DNA of 64,000 bases from Cycas panzhihuaensis (Eukaryota; Cycadophyta): contig CM041465.1 of assembly GCA_023213395.1 (NCBI GenBank), forward strand, positions 183,341,741-183,405,740. The letters run 5' to 3'. How positions within the stretch are numbered: the first letter of the stretch is position 1; the number at the start of each line of letters is the position of its first letter. Of the stretch, positions 1-11,782 are shown piece after piece. The position numbers were made by a program, and so were the translations under genes. The notes beneath the pieces were generated by a model. That model was not told the origin of the DNA, made no database searches, and worked only from the letters and a program-made list of their open reading frames with translations.

Positions 1-1334
1 GTTGCAAAAGGTTACACCCAGACAACTGGGGTAGACTATGAAGAAACATTTTCTCCTGTAGCAAAATTAAACACAATGCGAACAATGATTTCTTTGGCCG
101 CTCAACAAAACTAGAAAGTTTTTCACTTAATTGTTAAAAGTGCCTTCTTAAACGAAGAACTGGATGAGGAAGTCTACATGATGCAACCAAAAGGATACAT
201 CAAGGAAGGACAGGAACACTTGGTTTGAACCTAAAAAAGGCTTTGTATGGTTTAAAACAAGCCCCTCGAGCTTGGTATACCAAATTAGACAAACATCTAT
301 GTCAGAATGGATTTCGATGCTGTGAATCTAATTCAAGTTTATATGTAAAGAAAAGAAATGGATTGATCACTATATTTGTTGTTTATGTAGATGACATAAT
401 CCTTACCAACAACAATGATGAATCAATCAAAAATATAAAAAATCAATTAAAAAGGGAATTTGAAATGACCGATTTGGGTCTTTTAAGTTATTATCTAGGA
501 TTGAAAGTCGAGCAACAAAAGGACTTGGTCACCTTGTCTCAATGCAAGTACATCAAAGACTTGCTAATCAAATTTCAAATGGAAAATTACAATCTGTGTG
601 CAACACCCATGGAAGTAAATTGCAATTTGGTCGTAGATGAGGAAGAACCTTTGGCCAAGGCCACTTTATGTAGGCAACTAATTGGCAGTTTAATCCATGT
701 CACAACAACTAGACCTAACATATCATATTCAGTAGGTCAAGTCTCGAGATACATGCAGTAACCAAAAAAAAAACATTAGAAAGTTGCAAAGAGAATATTA
801 AGATGTCTGAAGGGAATAGTTGATCTAAAATTAGCGTATCCCAGAGAAAAATCAACAAAAATATCAAAATTCTATGACTCAGATTGGGCCGGAGACAAAG
901 AGCAAAGAAAGTCCACAAGTAGTTATTGCTTCTTGCTTGGGTCAGCAACAATTTCTTGGAACAGTAAAAGACAAACCACTGTTGCATTGTCATCAATAGA
1001 AGCCGAATACAAATTTGCAATCAACACTATAAGTGAAGTTGTATGGTTAAGACAACTTCCAGCAAATTTAGATCAATAGTAGCATGCAATAACAATTCTG
1101 AACTGCAACAACCAAAGTACCATCAAGCTAACCAAAAATCCAATTTTTCATGCAAGGACGAAGCACATAGAAGTACATCATCATTTCATAAGAGAAAAGG
1201 TTCATAATAAAGATATTGATTTGACATATTGCTCCATAGCAGAACAAGTTGCAGACATATTAACAAAACCACTTAGGAAAGATAAGTTTCAAACTCTCAA
1301 AGATAGAATAGGTTTCAAAGGGATAAAACATTAA
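1..1334 (+). pseudogene. Copia pol 3' part (reverse transcriptase and RNase H), element A copy 1
   Basis: The left window edge cuts this pol. Positions 1-115 encode the RT N-terminal part (KGYTQTTGVDYEETFSPVAK type). Positions 225-761 encode the RT core, with ALYGLKQAPRAWY and the catalytic YVDD motif intact (VVYVDDIIL, near 385-405). Positions 790-1334 encode RNase H, with SDWAGDKEQRKSTS and ADILTKPLRKDKF near the C-terminus. In a working element this would copy the RNA into DNA in cytoplasmic particles. It is dead: TAG at the end of AAQQN, a one-base deletion near 229 that shifts LVC-NLKK, a stop after RYMQ, and stops after ANLDQ. The RNase H motif CDNQS reads CNNQS. It is nearly identical to the copy at 19555-20887. 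Confidence 0.93.
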
Positions 1335-1341
1335 GACATGG

Positions 1342-1566
1342 TGTTAGAATATAATGTTTTATCCTAAGATATTAAAAGGGTAATGTCATAAACTCTCATT
1401 TGTAACTCTCTTTATTCTCATGACATGTGTCATGTTCTGAGATGTCAGTTACAATTCAGTTTGTAACGATTGTATTGATCTATGTATATTTAAGGAGACA
1501 TTGTCTCAAGATAATTCAAGTGATTACATTTTCATACTCAGTTGTATTTTATCAAGAAAGATAACA
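1342..1566 (+). repeat. 3' LTR of element A (copy 1)
   Basis: It begins TGTTAGAATATAATG and ends GATAACA, 225 bp. The 5-bp target duplication TAGGA follows at 1567-1571. A TATA-like tatatttaa lies about two thirds in. It is the counterpart of 20895-21120. Confidence 0.93.
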
Positions 1567-1571
1567 TAGGA

Positions 1572-3630
1572 TGTACATGAGGCTTGAAAATTAACTCGAA
1601 TAGAGGTTGGGATTAGTAAGGTGTTGGTTGGACCACTTGAATTTTCTATGGAAAGAGATAGATGTGGGATCATTGATAGATGCTCATTATGCGATAAAGA
1701 TTTTAATGAGTGTTCAAAAACAAGGGTAGAACTATATAAAGGATTTAATGGAAAAAAATAGTGTTGGTGGTGTATATTTGTAGGGGGTTGGGACAAATAA
1801 GATGAGTTTTTGTAAGGGGTAATCATTGTAGCAGAAGGTGAAACTTGATGACATGATGGTGGAAGGTTTAGTATAGCCTGCTGAGGAATGTTTCTAGGAG
1901 ATGGAGTACATAAATATAGAATTGAGCTAGGGTAGTAAAGTGGGGTTGGGTTTTGTCTTATGAAGAAATTAGAGTTAATGTAATTAGGAGTTTGGACAAC
2001 TATGGGATAAGAGAAAGAGAGTTTCTCTACCACTATTAAGTATGGAAATGAAAGAGGACAGATGAAACTACCAAATGAAATGTGCATGTGCAAAACAGGA
2101 TTGAGTACCTTATGGGATTTGCTTGGTTGTTTGGTTCCTCCTACATCCTACATAGGCTCTCCCTCAAACTCTTCCTCAGTCTCAACTAGCATCTCGTTAG
2201 ATTCTTCTACAAAATGATCAGTCATTCTTTGCACCTGATCTGTCTTCAGTGCTACCGCATTGTTCCCTATGAACTTGTTCATCTTTATTTTCCTACAGGG
2301 ATTCTTAGATCTCCTCATTAATGGTTTGTTCTTCCTCTTCTTCAATGGGTTCATCTACATGCTCTGCTTCTTTGACCTCTTCAATTATTACATGCACTTG
2401 CTTCCATCAATGAGCAACTACTAGGAATGAAGCTTGAAATCAAAGCCAATTGTGGGGTAATATTGATCTAGTATTACTAGACAAATTAATGAACCAATCA
2501 AGAACTTCTTCTATTAAGTACCATTGGATACATGACCAGAATTTCAAGCTTTGTATCCGATGATAGTCCATAATACATGTCAACTGTTGAATCCATTGTT
2601 TAGCAATCATGCTTTCTCTTGGGAGAAATTTTGGATGTTCAAGCTTTCCGTTAAGCCAAATCTTTATACTATTTTTCTAGGTTCTCCATTTTTTCTTTGT
2701 CAATATGAGTCGCAACTTCAAGGATTAAAATCTCTACCATGCATCAGTCAAAATGATACCATATGACCACTCAAATCAATCGTCTTTGAACCAGGATTCC
2801 AACAATTCAAACAAAATCAAAATCTAGTACCTGCAACATAAGTTATCTACGAAAATGTCCAGGTCAAACTTAACATTTTTTTCTTTTATTAACCTTTTAG
2901 GGCCTCGCCGGTCACGTAAAGATCACCTACTAACCAGCTTGAGGATGACTTCCACAAAAATAAAATATAAGTAAATTAAAAGAAACTATAGGGAAAAAAT
3001 ATATTTATCGAATATTATTGCTTGCCACTATTAGAACTTTGTTAGCACATGTATTTCCAATGACACAATTCCGTGTGAAAGTGTTCGTTGACTGGATTTC
3101 ATCCTTCGCCTGCAGAATTACGTCACTAGACCTACTCTTAGCAAACAGCACTAGATGCACACAATGATCGTAGATTACTCATGATTGGCAGACAAAAATA
3201 TGTAGATCTTGAGTATCAATGTGTAGGTAGGTTAAACGATTATTCCCCATGATCGTAAGCAGGGTATATCCTCCTTTGCGATGGATAAATCTCCTTGGCT
3301 TCACAAGTGACGGTGCATAGCAATGCTTCACTCTAGGGTATGGATATCAATGCTTCACAGTAGGGTACATATGATGGCACAAGGTGATCTAGCATCAATC
3401 TCCACAGTAAGAATCCCCATGGTCATGATTGCATGGGTGGCATAAATATTCAACAGGCAGACAGGGTTGCAAGACATATGAATTCTTCACACAACAGATA
3501 GTTGTATCACGCTCAACTAATAGTGAACAAGGATGAAATATCGCAAAACCCTCATGCAAAGGTGCTCAACAAAGAAGATCACATAGTTTAGGTAGGCTTC
3601 AATAGTGTAGGTTTCTCATAAACCCTTAAA
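1572..3630 (-). other. Interior (leader and unresolved body) of non-autonomous element L, copy 1
   Basis: This is the part of L between the A insertion and the L primer-binding site. On the minus strand it holds short open stretches. One of about 190 codons (1524-2093) runs across the A/L boundary into the A LTR, so it is not a native gene. An acidic and basic low-complexity stretch of 68 codons lies at 2148-2354. I recognise no retroviral domain here. The same sequence lies at 21126-23199. Confidence 0.6.
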
Positions 3631-3643
3631 GGCTCTGATACCA
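3631..3643 (-). other. tRNA-Met-type primer-binding site of element L (copy 1)
   Basis: The plus strand reads ggctctgatacca, so the minus strand reads TGGTATCAGAGCC, a perfect match to the usual plant primer-binding site. It lies one base from the LTR at 3645-4122. This sets L on the minus strand with its 5' LTR at 3645-4122. Confidence 0.92.
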
Positions 3644-3644
3644 A

Positions 3645-4122
3645 TGTAGCGATGCCCATACACAATAAGACAAAAAAGGTAATAATTGCAACAAAAGATC
3701 TCCAAAATGATAATAAATTTAGCATGCATACATTCATCACAATAGATTTCCACCATATAACATAAATAAATCATCCATAGAATAATATCACAACTTGCAG
3801 CAATAACATGAAACAATAATATAATGACAGGTAAAATATCCAACAACAGTAGTGCCCTCTTCGAGGCGAGGGTGCCCTCCCAATTGGCACAACATGCCCT
3901 AATGGCGCAAGGCCATCAGTCCAACAATTACTCAATTCTCCAAGATGCTTGCAAATGAATAAGGCTCCTCTATTTATAGCCTTCTTTTTCTCTTTCTATA
4001 ACTATCTCCTAATTCTCTCTCCTAAAATAATCGACTTCATAATAAATGTACATTAAATAATTCTTCTTTTATCTTCCTAAAAATCAACTTCACCAACTTT
4101 CTCAAAATATAGGAATATAACA
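3645..4122 (-). repeat. 5' LTR of element L (copy 1)
   Basis: This is a 478-bp LTR, TG...CA on the plus strand (TGTAGCGATG to ATATAACA). It contains a minus-strand TATA box (TATAAATAG, near 3970-3980). It matches 23214-23691 and, more distantly, 11213-11671. The flanking ataaa follows at 4123-4127. Confidence 0.92.
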
Positions 4123-5031
4123 ATAAATGCACCTGACAGCCCCGCATGCAAGAGAAGCAATAGAGAGAGAAACCAGTAGACAAGCATGGAAGCACTTAGC
4201 ATGCTCAACCTAGCACTGGACAACAACAAATCTCAGCTTCCAAACATGAGAGGGGTCCTTGCTAAAAACCTCTGAGCCACCACCACCTTAAAAGCACACA
4301 TCCATTCCATAATCTTAGTATTGTCCCTCAAGGATAGATCAAACATATCAAAATCAACCCATTGAGCATCCACTGCTCACCACATTGTCCAAGCCTCTCA
4401 AGCATGATCCTTGCAAACCCTAACAACCTTCATCTCGCCCCTCCTACTCTCTCACAACCACAAAAGCTTTAAAATGCCTCTTGTCTTCGTACTTTAGAGG
4501 CTAATTTCTATCTTATAACATAACCACAATTGAAAACAATGTCGCAAGCTTGCCTATATCATCCCTATTTGCACCCAATATAACATCACAAAGTCAACAA
4601 TGACATTCCTCCCAAGCACTATAAGCAACCTCTATCAAGTATACTCCAATGGGCTAACTAGATGTCCATGCAGACACACAAAAGCATCTTCCAATGGCCA
4701 TACTTCATGTGCCCTATGCCCCATGTCCAAATATGACTATCGCGACTCCAAAGTTCTTCTCGATTTAGATGCAATGGTACTAACAAATGTGTGGGAGGAG
4801 AATTGAAAGAAGTGTAATGAGCATCCTATAAGTTCCAGATTGTAAGATTTCCACAATGACGTGAACGTTTAAAGCAATGGCACTATGAATGCTTATAGTG
4901 TTTCAAGATGAATTAAGATGAGACTGAAAATAAGAGCTCCTCACCAATATCATCTTTTAAAACCAATATTGCCAATATAGGCATGGATGCTACCTTATTA
5001 GCTAAGGATTCACATTATACACTCTATTTAC
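4123..5031. other. Unassigned flank of element L (copy 1)
   Basis: This is the genomic target DNA of L, repeated at 23692-24599. It is moderately C- and A-rich with short open frames only, for example 68 codons at 4600-4806. I see no recognisable protein, RNA gene or LTR in it. Confidence 0.5.
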
Positions 5032-5389
5032 TCTCCTTTTCCTTCATATGCAATTTAAATAATCCTTCTTTTAAAGCTACAATCCTGGCTTGACTTTTTT
5101 GGCTACAAAGACTAGCAAATACTTTCCAAATTTTTTCAGAGAAGTTCAATCTTTCAGCATACACTAAGAGAGGATCTAAGATGGATAATTTTAGAATTAT
5201 TACTCCTGAATTGTTTCTCTCATCCCAATTAGGTTGAGCAATTGCATCAGTTGGCCTTTTGTCTACTCCTGTGGCTATGTTCCAGGCTTTTTTGGCTCTC
5301 AACAGGGTTTCAATCTTAATTTTCCATACAAAATGATTAGTTTCAGTCAATTTGTCCTAGTCATTCAAGGCAATAATGGAAGAGGCCAT
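5032..5389 (-). pseudogene. Copia gag N-terminal fragment, element G
   Basis: Gag would form the particle shell of the retrotransposon. The start ATG is at 5389 (MASSIIALN), the same start as B (16016) and A (18253). The frame contains the family signature KIKIETLLRAKKAW and ends near LFKLHMKEK, where B continues into VHKVISL. A TAG stop lies at codon 11, between LND and DKL. The reading frame is broken at 5031/5032, where the sequence switches to duplicated DNA. This is copia gag by similarity to B, and truncation is certain. Confidence 0.87.
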
Positions 5390-6075
5390 CTTAAAAAATG
5401 ATCAGAAGGTATCAGATTGCTCTTTAGGACTTGTAAACAGGCTAGTCGTATGGGTGTACAAAATTCCATATGCTAGTACAGTTGTACGAATGAGAATGAG
5501 CAGGGAGCCAAGTGAAAGATCTTAATTTGAGGATCCCAAATATATTATTATTTTTCTAGGATGTAACTTATTTTTCTCAGAAAATGGCCCATAAAGGAGA
5601 AAGTATGACTAAGGTTTTAAAGAGAATATTGCTCAAAAAATCTAGTGAAATTCTTCAAAAGAGGATGCAATCTAATCGATTGGACAGAGGGAAGATTTCT
5701 GGACAAATCTTACCCGAAATAAATGTGTCTTTTGGGAGAAATCTTCACTAAATGCTCCAAACCCACGTGTTTCAGAAAATGGGCAAAAACTCCTTCAAAA
5801 CTGCAAAATCTACAATTGATCCTTTAGAGAAAGATGGCGTACTAATCGAGGCAGCCCCGTTGGTGAAATTTCAACAAATTCTAAGAACTTTAAGAAAATG
5901 GCATCCGTTTAGTTTCGTACAATGTCCGTACACAGCAGTTCATACACAAAGATCTTCTCTGAGATAGAAAACTTCTTTGTTTACCTTTACATGATCCTCT
6001 GATGGCTCAACAATGCAAAATATTAGACTGTTTCTGATTTCAGAAACCTTTATCAGACCACCTGTTATGATACCG

Positions 6076-6270
6076 TGAAAGAAATCTTCATTAAAGGAAG
6101 ACAGAATGTTGATTATGGGAGAAAATCACTTTCTATATATACAACAAATGTTTTGTAACTATTTACTGTGTGTAAGCCATTTGTCTAATACTTGTCTTTA
6201 TTACAATGATAGAGGTCTAATATACGACCCTCATTAACATAATGTCTTAAATAAAACATTACCTTTAACA
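6076..6270 (-). repeat. 5' LTR of element G
   Basis: This is a 195-bp LTR. On the minus strand it begins TGTTAAAGGTAATG and ends CTTTCA. A TATA box (tatatatag on minus) lies at 6133-6142. Only one LTR of G is in the window, so no target duplication can be checked. The candidate is ctcaa at 6271-6275. Confidence 0.85.
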
Positions 6271-6818
6271 CTCAAATCGCTTCATTTGAAGCCTTTTCAT
6301 TGAGATTTCATCAAGCATTGTAAAGCAACAGCAACATCATCCACTTAAGCAAATTAATCTAAATCAACTTAAATCATTAAAACTTACTTTAAAATTTTGT
6401 TAGAGAGGCCCGAAAAAGGTTAAAACCTTGCCTCTAAAAATCTCAAGCTTGATGCATTCCCTACTAACCAACCAATCGTACGGTCATTGTACACCAATTG
6501 AAGTTCTCTTGAAAAAGGGGGTTCACAATGGGTGTTATTGGGGTTGAGAATCCTAATGAAAGCATGGTACAACCATGCAGATCAATCCTACCTAGCCTTG
6601 TTCTAGATTTGACTTGGCCAACTATTGGATCTATCTAAAAAGATGAGGATAGACCAACTCTTAGCCTAACCTCCACCCTCATCACTCTCTTTAGTTGTTA
6701 GATCTTCTTTGTAAGATCAAGGTTGTTGTTGTGTTAGAAGGTGGAACTTAAGCGATAAAAGCTTTGAGACTCTAAGTCATCTACTAGCTTCAAGAACCTT
6801 TTAATCAACTTTAAAATT

Positions 6819-7725
6819 ATGGCTACTATTAACATGCTTAATGCATGTACCATTAAACTAAATGGATAGGATAATTATTGGGAATGGAAGAGGCAAACAT
6901 AAAATCTGTTGATAATGAATAAGTTTTGGACATTTGTATCTGGTAAGAATTGAAAGCCCAAATGAAAGAAATGTACTTATTTATCCTTATCCTGCTTTAA
7001 TTGCAGCTTGGTAAGCTAAGGATGAAATTGCCTTAACATTTCTTCACATGGTTGTTGATGTAAATATTGATCAAAACATTGCTTGTGCTTGTACTTCAAA
7101 CGAAGCTTGGGATACTTTGACTTCATCGTATGCAAGGTGAGATGATGCTCATATCATAATGACAAAAGCTAAATTGTATTCTTCGAAATTTGTAAAGCCC
7201 ATGTTAGCATTTTTATATTCTATCAAAGAAATTTATAATGAGTTGAATACTCTTGGAAAACTAGTTTCGCGGGATGAACTTGTAATTGCCACATTGCATG
7301 CTTTGCCAAAGAAGTATAGTGGATTCATCTCCTGAATCACAAGAGATGACACACTTGCTACATTGACTTTCAATCAGCTTGAGAGTCTTTTACTTCAAGA
7401 ACAAATCTATTTTCAACAGGATGAACCATCAACATTAGGTGCATTCATAGTCAAATTTAAGGCCAAACAAAATTCCAAAGAATCACTTCAAAAACAGTTT
7501 GGGAATGTGAACATTGACACTTCAAAAACTAATGTCATTTGTCATTATTATGATAAGGTAGGCCACATAGCACCTGAATGTCAAAAAAAGCAATATGACT
7601 TGGCAAAGAAGAATAGCCTAGTAGCCACATCAGCAGAAGTATCAATAGCAACAACAACCACCCCCTCAACCAAATCTAGGTGGATTTCAAGGAGATCAAA
7701 GAGGAAGGGGGGGCTTTAGAGGTGG
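6819..7725 (+). pseudogene. Copia gag, element C
   Basis: Gag of the same family as D. The start is ATG at 6819 (MATINMLNACTIKLNG). Shared motifs are NYWEWKRQT, SNEAWDTLTS, LNTLGK and FNQLESLLLQE. A degenerate CCHC knuckle lies at 7540-7580. It reads CHYYDKVGHIAPEC, so the second cysteine is Tyr. Stops occur from codon 16 onward (TAG after LNG, and others), and several frame changes are needed to follow the similarity to D. The normal role would be RNA packaging and capsid assembly. Confidence 0.87.
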
Positions 7726-9345
7726 CAACCAATGCCACACAAATCAATTTGCAGATGAAGAAAAAATGTTTTGGGCTTATCACAACCTTCAAAGTGATAA
7801 CACATGGATAATTAACTCAGGGGCATCTCAACACATGACAAGCAATGATGAGTTGCTCTTCAACATCAAAGAAGGAAGAGGGAAAACAGTTACATTTGGA
7901 AACAATGAATCATTGAGATACTTGGTATAGGCAAAATTGCCTCATTTCATTCACCAAACAACCCTACTTCTACATTTTCCACTGGAGATGCCTACTTGAT
8001 AACTTCAATGGAGAAAAGCCTCTTATTTATTAGTCAATTAGACAAACAATAGATGATTATACTATTTAAAGGTGGGAAACGTACTATTAATGATAGGAAT
8101 GATCAAGTGGTAGCCATTGGTCATGAGGACCATGGTCTTTATAAATTGGATGCATCAAACATTACACTTCATACTACATCTGTTGTTCTGTCATATAATC
8201 TATGTCCAAATATCAACGTTAGCATAATAGACTAAGCCATTTAATCCTAGAAAACATCAAAATGATGTTTAATAGAAACATGGTGTATGGACTTCAAAAG
8301 ATATCTGCATCAAAGTGTCTTTGTGAAGCATGTATTATGGGGCTCAGCATAAAGAGCCTTTTCCTAAAGGCAACTCATGATGGGCATCGCAACCTTTGCA
8401 GTTAGTTCATACAGATTTATATGGACTTATGTCCACGACATCTCTTTGAGGAGCTTTGTACTATATCACCTTCATCAATGATTTTTCACACAAAGTTTAG
8501 GTGTACTTCATTAAACATAAACCAAAGGCATTAGAAAATTTTAAGGAATTCAAACTTGATGTGGAAAATGAATCAGAATATTCAATCAAAATATTGAGAT
8601 CTGACAATGGAGGTGAATTTACCTCAAGGGAATTTAATCAATTCTGCAACGCTCGTGGAATCAGAAGACAACTCATTGCTTCACATACACCTCAACAGAA
8701 TGGAGTATCTAAACGAATGAATAGGACTTTGGCCAATAAATCCAAAGCAATGATACATGCAAAAGGGCTTCCTCATTCTTATTGGGCGTACATTCCACAC
8801 AATAGTCTATGTGGCTAATGAGAGTCCAACTACAATAGTCACTAACATCACACCGAAGGAGGCTTGGTCTAGTAGAAAACCAACTATTAGCCATTTGAGG
8901 ACTTTTGGGTGTACTGCTTATATGTATATTCCCCATTAGCAAAGAAAGAAGTTAGATCATAATAGTCTCAAATGTATTTTCCTTGGTTATTCTATTAACA
9001 GCAAATCATATAGGGTATATGACCCCACTACCAAGAAAATGCATGTTTCTAGAGATGTAATCTTTGCTGAAGATATTGAGAAGTTGGAATCAGATCCATC
9101 CAATCTCCTCCTCGAAGGCAAACAGATTGTTGAGGACTTCCTTCCCTCACAATCTTCTACAACATGTTCATCTTTTGCTCCTATCACTTCTTCGTCTACT
9201 TCTACTTCAACTACTTCAGATACAACTCCATTTGATCTTGGTACTTCTTCTCTTGATCAGCCAATACATCTAGAGGATATTGAGGGTGAAGCTACATCTA
9301 TAAAAAAGCTACCCAAATGGTACACTCAAACAGTATAAGACATTC
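7726..9345 (+). pseudogene. Copia protease and integrase, element C
   Basis: The protease motif is at 7800-7840 (TWIINSGASQHMT), where the catalytic D of the usual DSG is N. Integrase follows: VHTDLYG near 8405, so the first catalytic Asp is kept. Next come ILRSDNGGEFTSREF near 8595 and TPQQNGVSKRMNRTL near 8690. The integrase C-terminal part VYVANESPTTIVTNITPKEAW lies near 8805-8865 in another frame, then HLRTFGCTAYM. Stops and at least two frameshifts break it. Confidence 0.88.
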
Positions 9346-9374
9346 AGATTATAGAAGGAAAATGTCCATCAAAG

Positions 9375-9850
9375 ATGAGGCAACAATCAATCAATTATGC
9401 ACTTACGACTGATATACTTTGTGTTGATGAGCATTCCACTTTTGAGGAGGCTAATAAAAATGAAAAGTGGAAAGCTTCCATTCATGAGAAAAATCATTCT
9501 ATTGAAAAGAATGGAACTTTGGATTTGGTTAAATTGCCTAATAGAAAAAAGGTAAACAGATGTGAAAGGTGACACAAAGCCAAATTTTAATCTAACGATT
9601 CTATCGAGCATCACACAGCTCGACGGGTGGCCAAAGGATTCAAATAGAAAGAAGGCATTGACTATGGAGCAACCTTTGCACCTGAGACACATATGTACAC
9701 TGTCAAACTAAAATTGACCCGATCTGCTCAATACAAGTGCTCAATTCTTCAGATGGACATGACGAGAACTTTTCTCAATGGCGACCCTACAGTGGAGGAA
9801 TATTTGGAGTGACCTCGCTAGTACAACATCTTGGTGTCCAACTTAACATT
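9375..9850 (+). pseudogene. Copia reverse transcriptase N-terminal stub, element C
   Basis: The frame shows EHSTFEEANKNEKWKASI (RT start), VAKGFK near 9627, GIDYGATFAPE and LQMDMTRTFLNGDPTVEEY near 9752-9810. It then breaks directly into the purine tract before the 3' LTR. The whole palm with the YVDD motif and RNase H are absent. Shared stops and a frameshift around 9572 add to the decay. Confidence 0.85.
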
Positions 9851-9868
9851 GTAAACATTAAAGGGGGG

Positions 9869-10418
9869 TGTTAAACCTTTATGTTTAAATGTTAAAGTGA
9901 TGTACTTTATAATGCATTATTGATGTATTTTATATAACTTTATATTAGTGCGGCTTATCACTTAATGTGATAAAGTATGCACCCACATTCTTTCTAGTTG
10001 CATAACATTGTAACTTGAGGGTTAATATGCCCTAATGCACTTGTGCTTACAAGAGAGCTCAAGAGGACACTTGTCCTGCATGCAACTATTGGCTTGCATG
10101 TTTGACATTCATCAAACATGCAGTGCTCCAAGTTCTCTATATATTGAGACCATTTCTCATGTATCTTGTATGAGAGAGTGTTGTATTATTATGTCGCTAG
10201 TCTTGTTTATCTAAGTTATTCTTATTTATTTGAAGTAGGATCAATTCCTTCTCCTCCATATTTGTGACCTTCTCATGCTTATGATCATTGTGCCTAATAT
10301 TTACCTATGTGCTCATCTTCATGCTCGCATAGCTAGATGCTAATCATCTTCATATTGTAGCAAACTTTCCTCTCCATTAGATCATAAGGGTTGTAGGCTT
10401 AATGCCTTCATTCTCAAT
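9869..10418 (+). repeat. 3' LTR of element C
   Basis: It starts TGTTAAACC right after the purine tract aaaggggggt and is about 550 bp. The end is set by alignment to the D LTR (51225-51779) and is uncertain by a few bases because the terminal CA is lost. A shared hairpin-like ttatcactta-tgataa motif and TATA-like ctctatatattgag are visible. Confidence 0.87.
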
Positions 10419-11207
10419 ATCTCAGTGCAAGCAACCAACACCAACAACGCATGTAACATTCAATAGCTCACAAGACTCAACACCCAACAACTTCTTCATC
10501 TATTGAACCAAGCAACAACATCAAACATATGAATACACCTCCAAAAGAGAAAATGGCCATGCTGCATACATAGAGAGTTGAGGAACAACTACAAGTCCAA
10601 GCAAAGAAGGCACAAAGCCCTAGTGAGAGCACCTACACCCCTATCATTGATGGACACAGACTCACTTTTGCTAGCAACCAAAAAGTGGCACTAACCCAAA
10701 ATTGCGCAATCCAAACATATGAGGGACTAGGCCACTGATGCTCACTACCTAAGCAACATACCCATCTCTGAATGATCTATCGCCACAAAATGCCATGCAA
10801 ATAAAGAACAAACCAAAAACCTACATCACACATCAACACAACCTATTGTAGACACAAACCCCCACACATTATCAAGAGGGAGGACCAAAAGCACACTAGA
10901 AAACCCAACTCATGTGAGTTGAGTAGAAAATCCTAAGAGACTACTGAAATAACCACACCTCCTTGGGTCCCAAGACTAAGAACCCAACCAAGAAACAGAA
11001 GGCAACAACCTAGGAACACCAAAAAAGAAAGCAGTACCCTACCTAGCCTAGCAAAGACACCAAGATACACAATCTCTAAAAGAAGACAACACCCCAAGAA
11101 CCTAGAATGCCTCCCCCAAGAACCAAAGGAGACATAGGATAGGCTTGAAGGGGAAAAGGCTTATGGATGACAAATCTAAACATCTAAGAAGCTAAAGGTC
11201 GGATGCA
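10419..11207. other. Unassigned AC-rich DNA between C and L
   Basis: This stretch is rich in A and C on the plus strand (for example caacaccaacaac). It has no long open frame, LTR or recognisable protein. It is the left flank of L and, with 23697 onward, would have been contiguous before L inserted. Confidence 0.5.
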
Positions 11208-11212
11208 ATAAA

Positions 11213-11671
11213 TGTAGTAGTGATGGTAATAATTGCAATAGAAGATCTCTAAAAAGATAATAAATTCACCATGCATACATTCATCAAAGTAGATTTCCAC
11301 CATAGAACATAGATAAATCATCCATAGAAGAATAGCACGACTTGCGCAAAGAAGAATATAAAATAGTAATATAATGACAGATAAAATATCCAACAACAGT
11401 AATGCCCGCTTTGAGTTTTGAGTGCCCTCCCAATTGGCACAAGGTGCCCTAATGGCACAAGGCCATCAGTCTAACAATTATTCAATTCTCCAAGATGCTT
11501 ACAATTGAATAAGGCTCCTCTATTGATAGCCTTCTTTATCTCTCTCAAACTATCCCCTAATTATCTCTCCTAAAAATACTGACTTCATAATAAATACATA
11601 TTAAATAATTCTTCTTTTATGTTCCTAAAGACCGACTTCATCAACTTCTTCAAAATTTAGGAACATAACAA
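11213..11671 (-). repeat. 3' LTR of element L
   Basis: This 459-bp LTR aligns with 23214-23691 over its length, for example cccaattggcacaa and ggctcctctatt. It ends ...aggaacataaca next to the purine tract. Divergence from the 5' LTR is clearly higher than within the B or A LTR pairs. Confidence 0.9.
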
Positions 11672-11782
11672 CTCTCCCCTCCTTGAAATACCTCGCCCTC
11701 GAAGTATAAGTAGTTGCATGTAAAGTTATTTGGTCCAACTTTGACCCGTTGCTCCAAATACCGCTAAACTCGTATGTATAAA
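11672..11782 (-). other. Purine tract and 3' end of the L interior
   Basis: The minus strand reads ...ttcgagggcgaggtatttcaaggaggggagagt before the LTR, a typical polypurine tract for plus-strand priming. The rest continues on the other side of B at 16974. Confidence 0.75.

Larger units (their letters stand above)
1..5031. repeat. Upstream copy of a 5-kb near-identical duplication
   Basis: This stretch matches 19555-24599 almost base for base. The offset is 19554 at the start, 19569 across the LTR at 3645-4122 and 19568 at the end. It contains the 3' part of copia element A, its TAGGA target duplication, the interior and 5' LTR of element L, and 909 bp of L flank. Because the copy includes A inside L plus the L target site, the duplication is younger than both insertions. 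Identity stops after the shared ctctatttac. The left boundary lies outside the window. It could be a genomic tandem duplication or a redundant assembly. Confidence 0.95.
5032..6270 (-). mobile_element. Copia element G, 5' fragment only
   Basis: Read on the minus strand, this is a 5' LTR (6076-6270), a primer-binding site (GGTATCATAACAGG, just below 6076), an untranslated leader and the first 120 codons of gag. The rest of gag and all of pol are missing because the duplication junction lies at 5031/5032. The LTR outer end at 6270/6271 abuts the leader of element C, so G inserted into C. Its gag is closest to that of element B. Confidence 0.88.
6271..10418 (+). mobile_element. Copia element C, 5'-truncated with internal deletion
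   Basis: C belongs to the same family as D: the leader motif gagaggcccgaaaaag, gag, protease, integrase and 3' LTR all match. Its 5' LTR and most of its leader are missing because G sits at 6270/6271. The order is leader, gag (6819), zinc knuckle, protease, integrase, RT stub, purine tract (aaaggggggt near 9861) and 3' LTR 9869-10418. Most of RT and all of RNase H are deleted. Many stops and frameshifts show a dead copy. Confidence 0.9.

Noticed and set aside
1524-2093. A 189-codon minus-strand open frame
   Set aside because: It begins in the L interior and runs through the TAGGA site into the A LTR, so it joins two unrelated elements. In copy 2 it is broken by a one-base indel.
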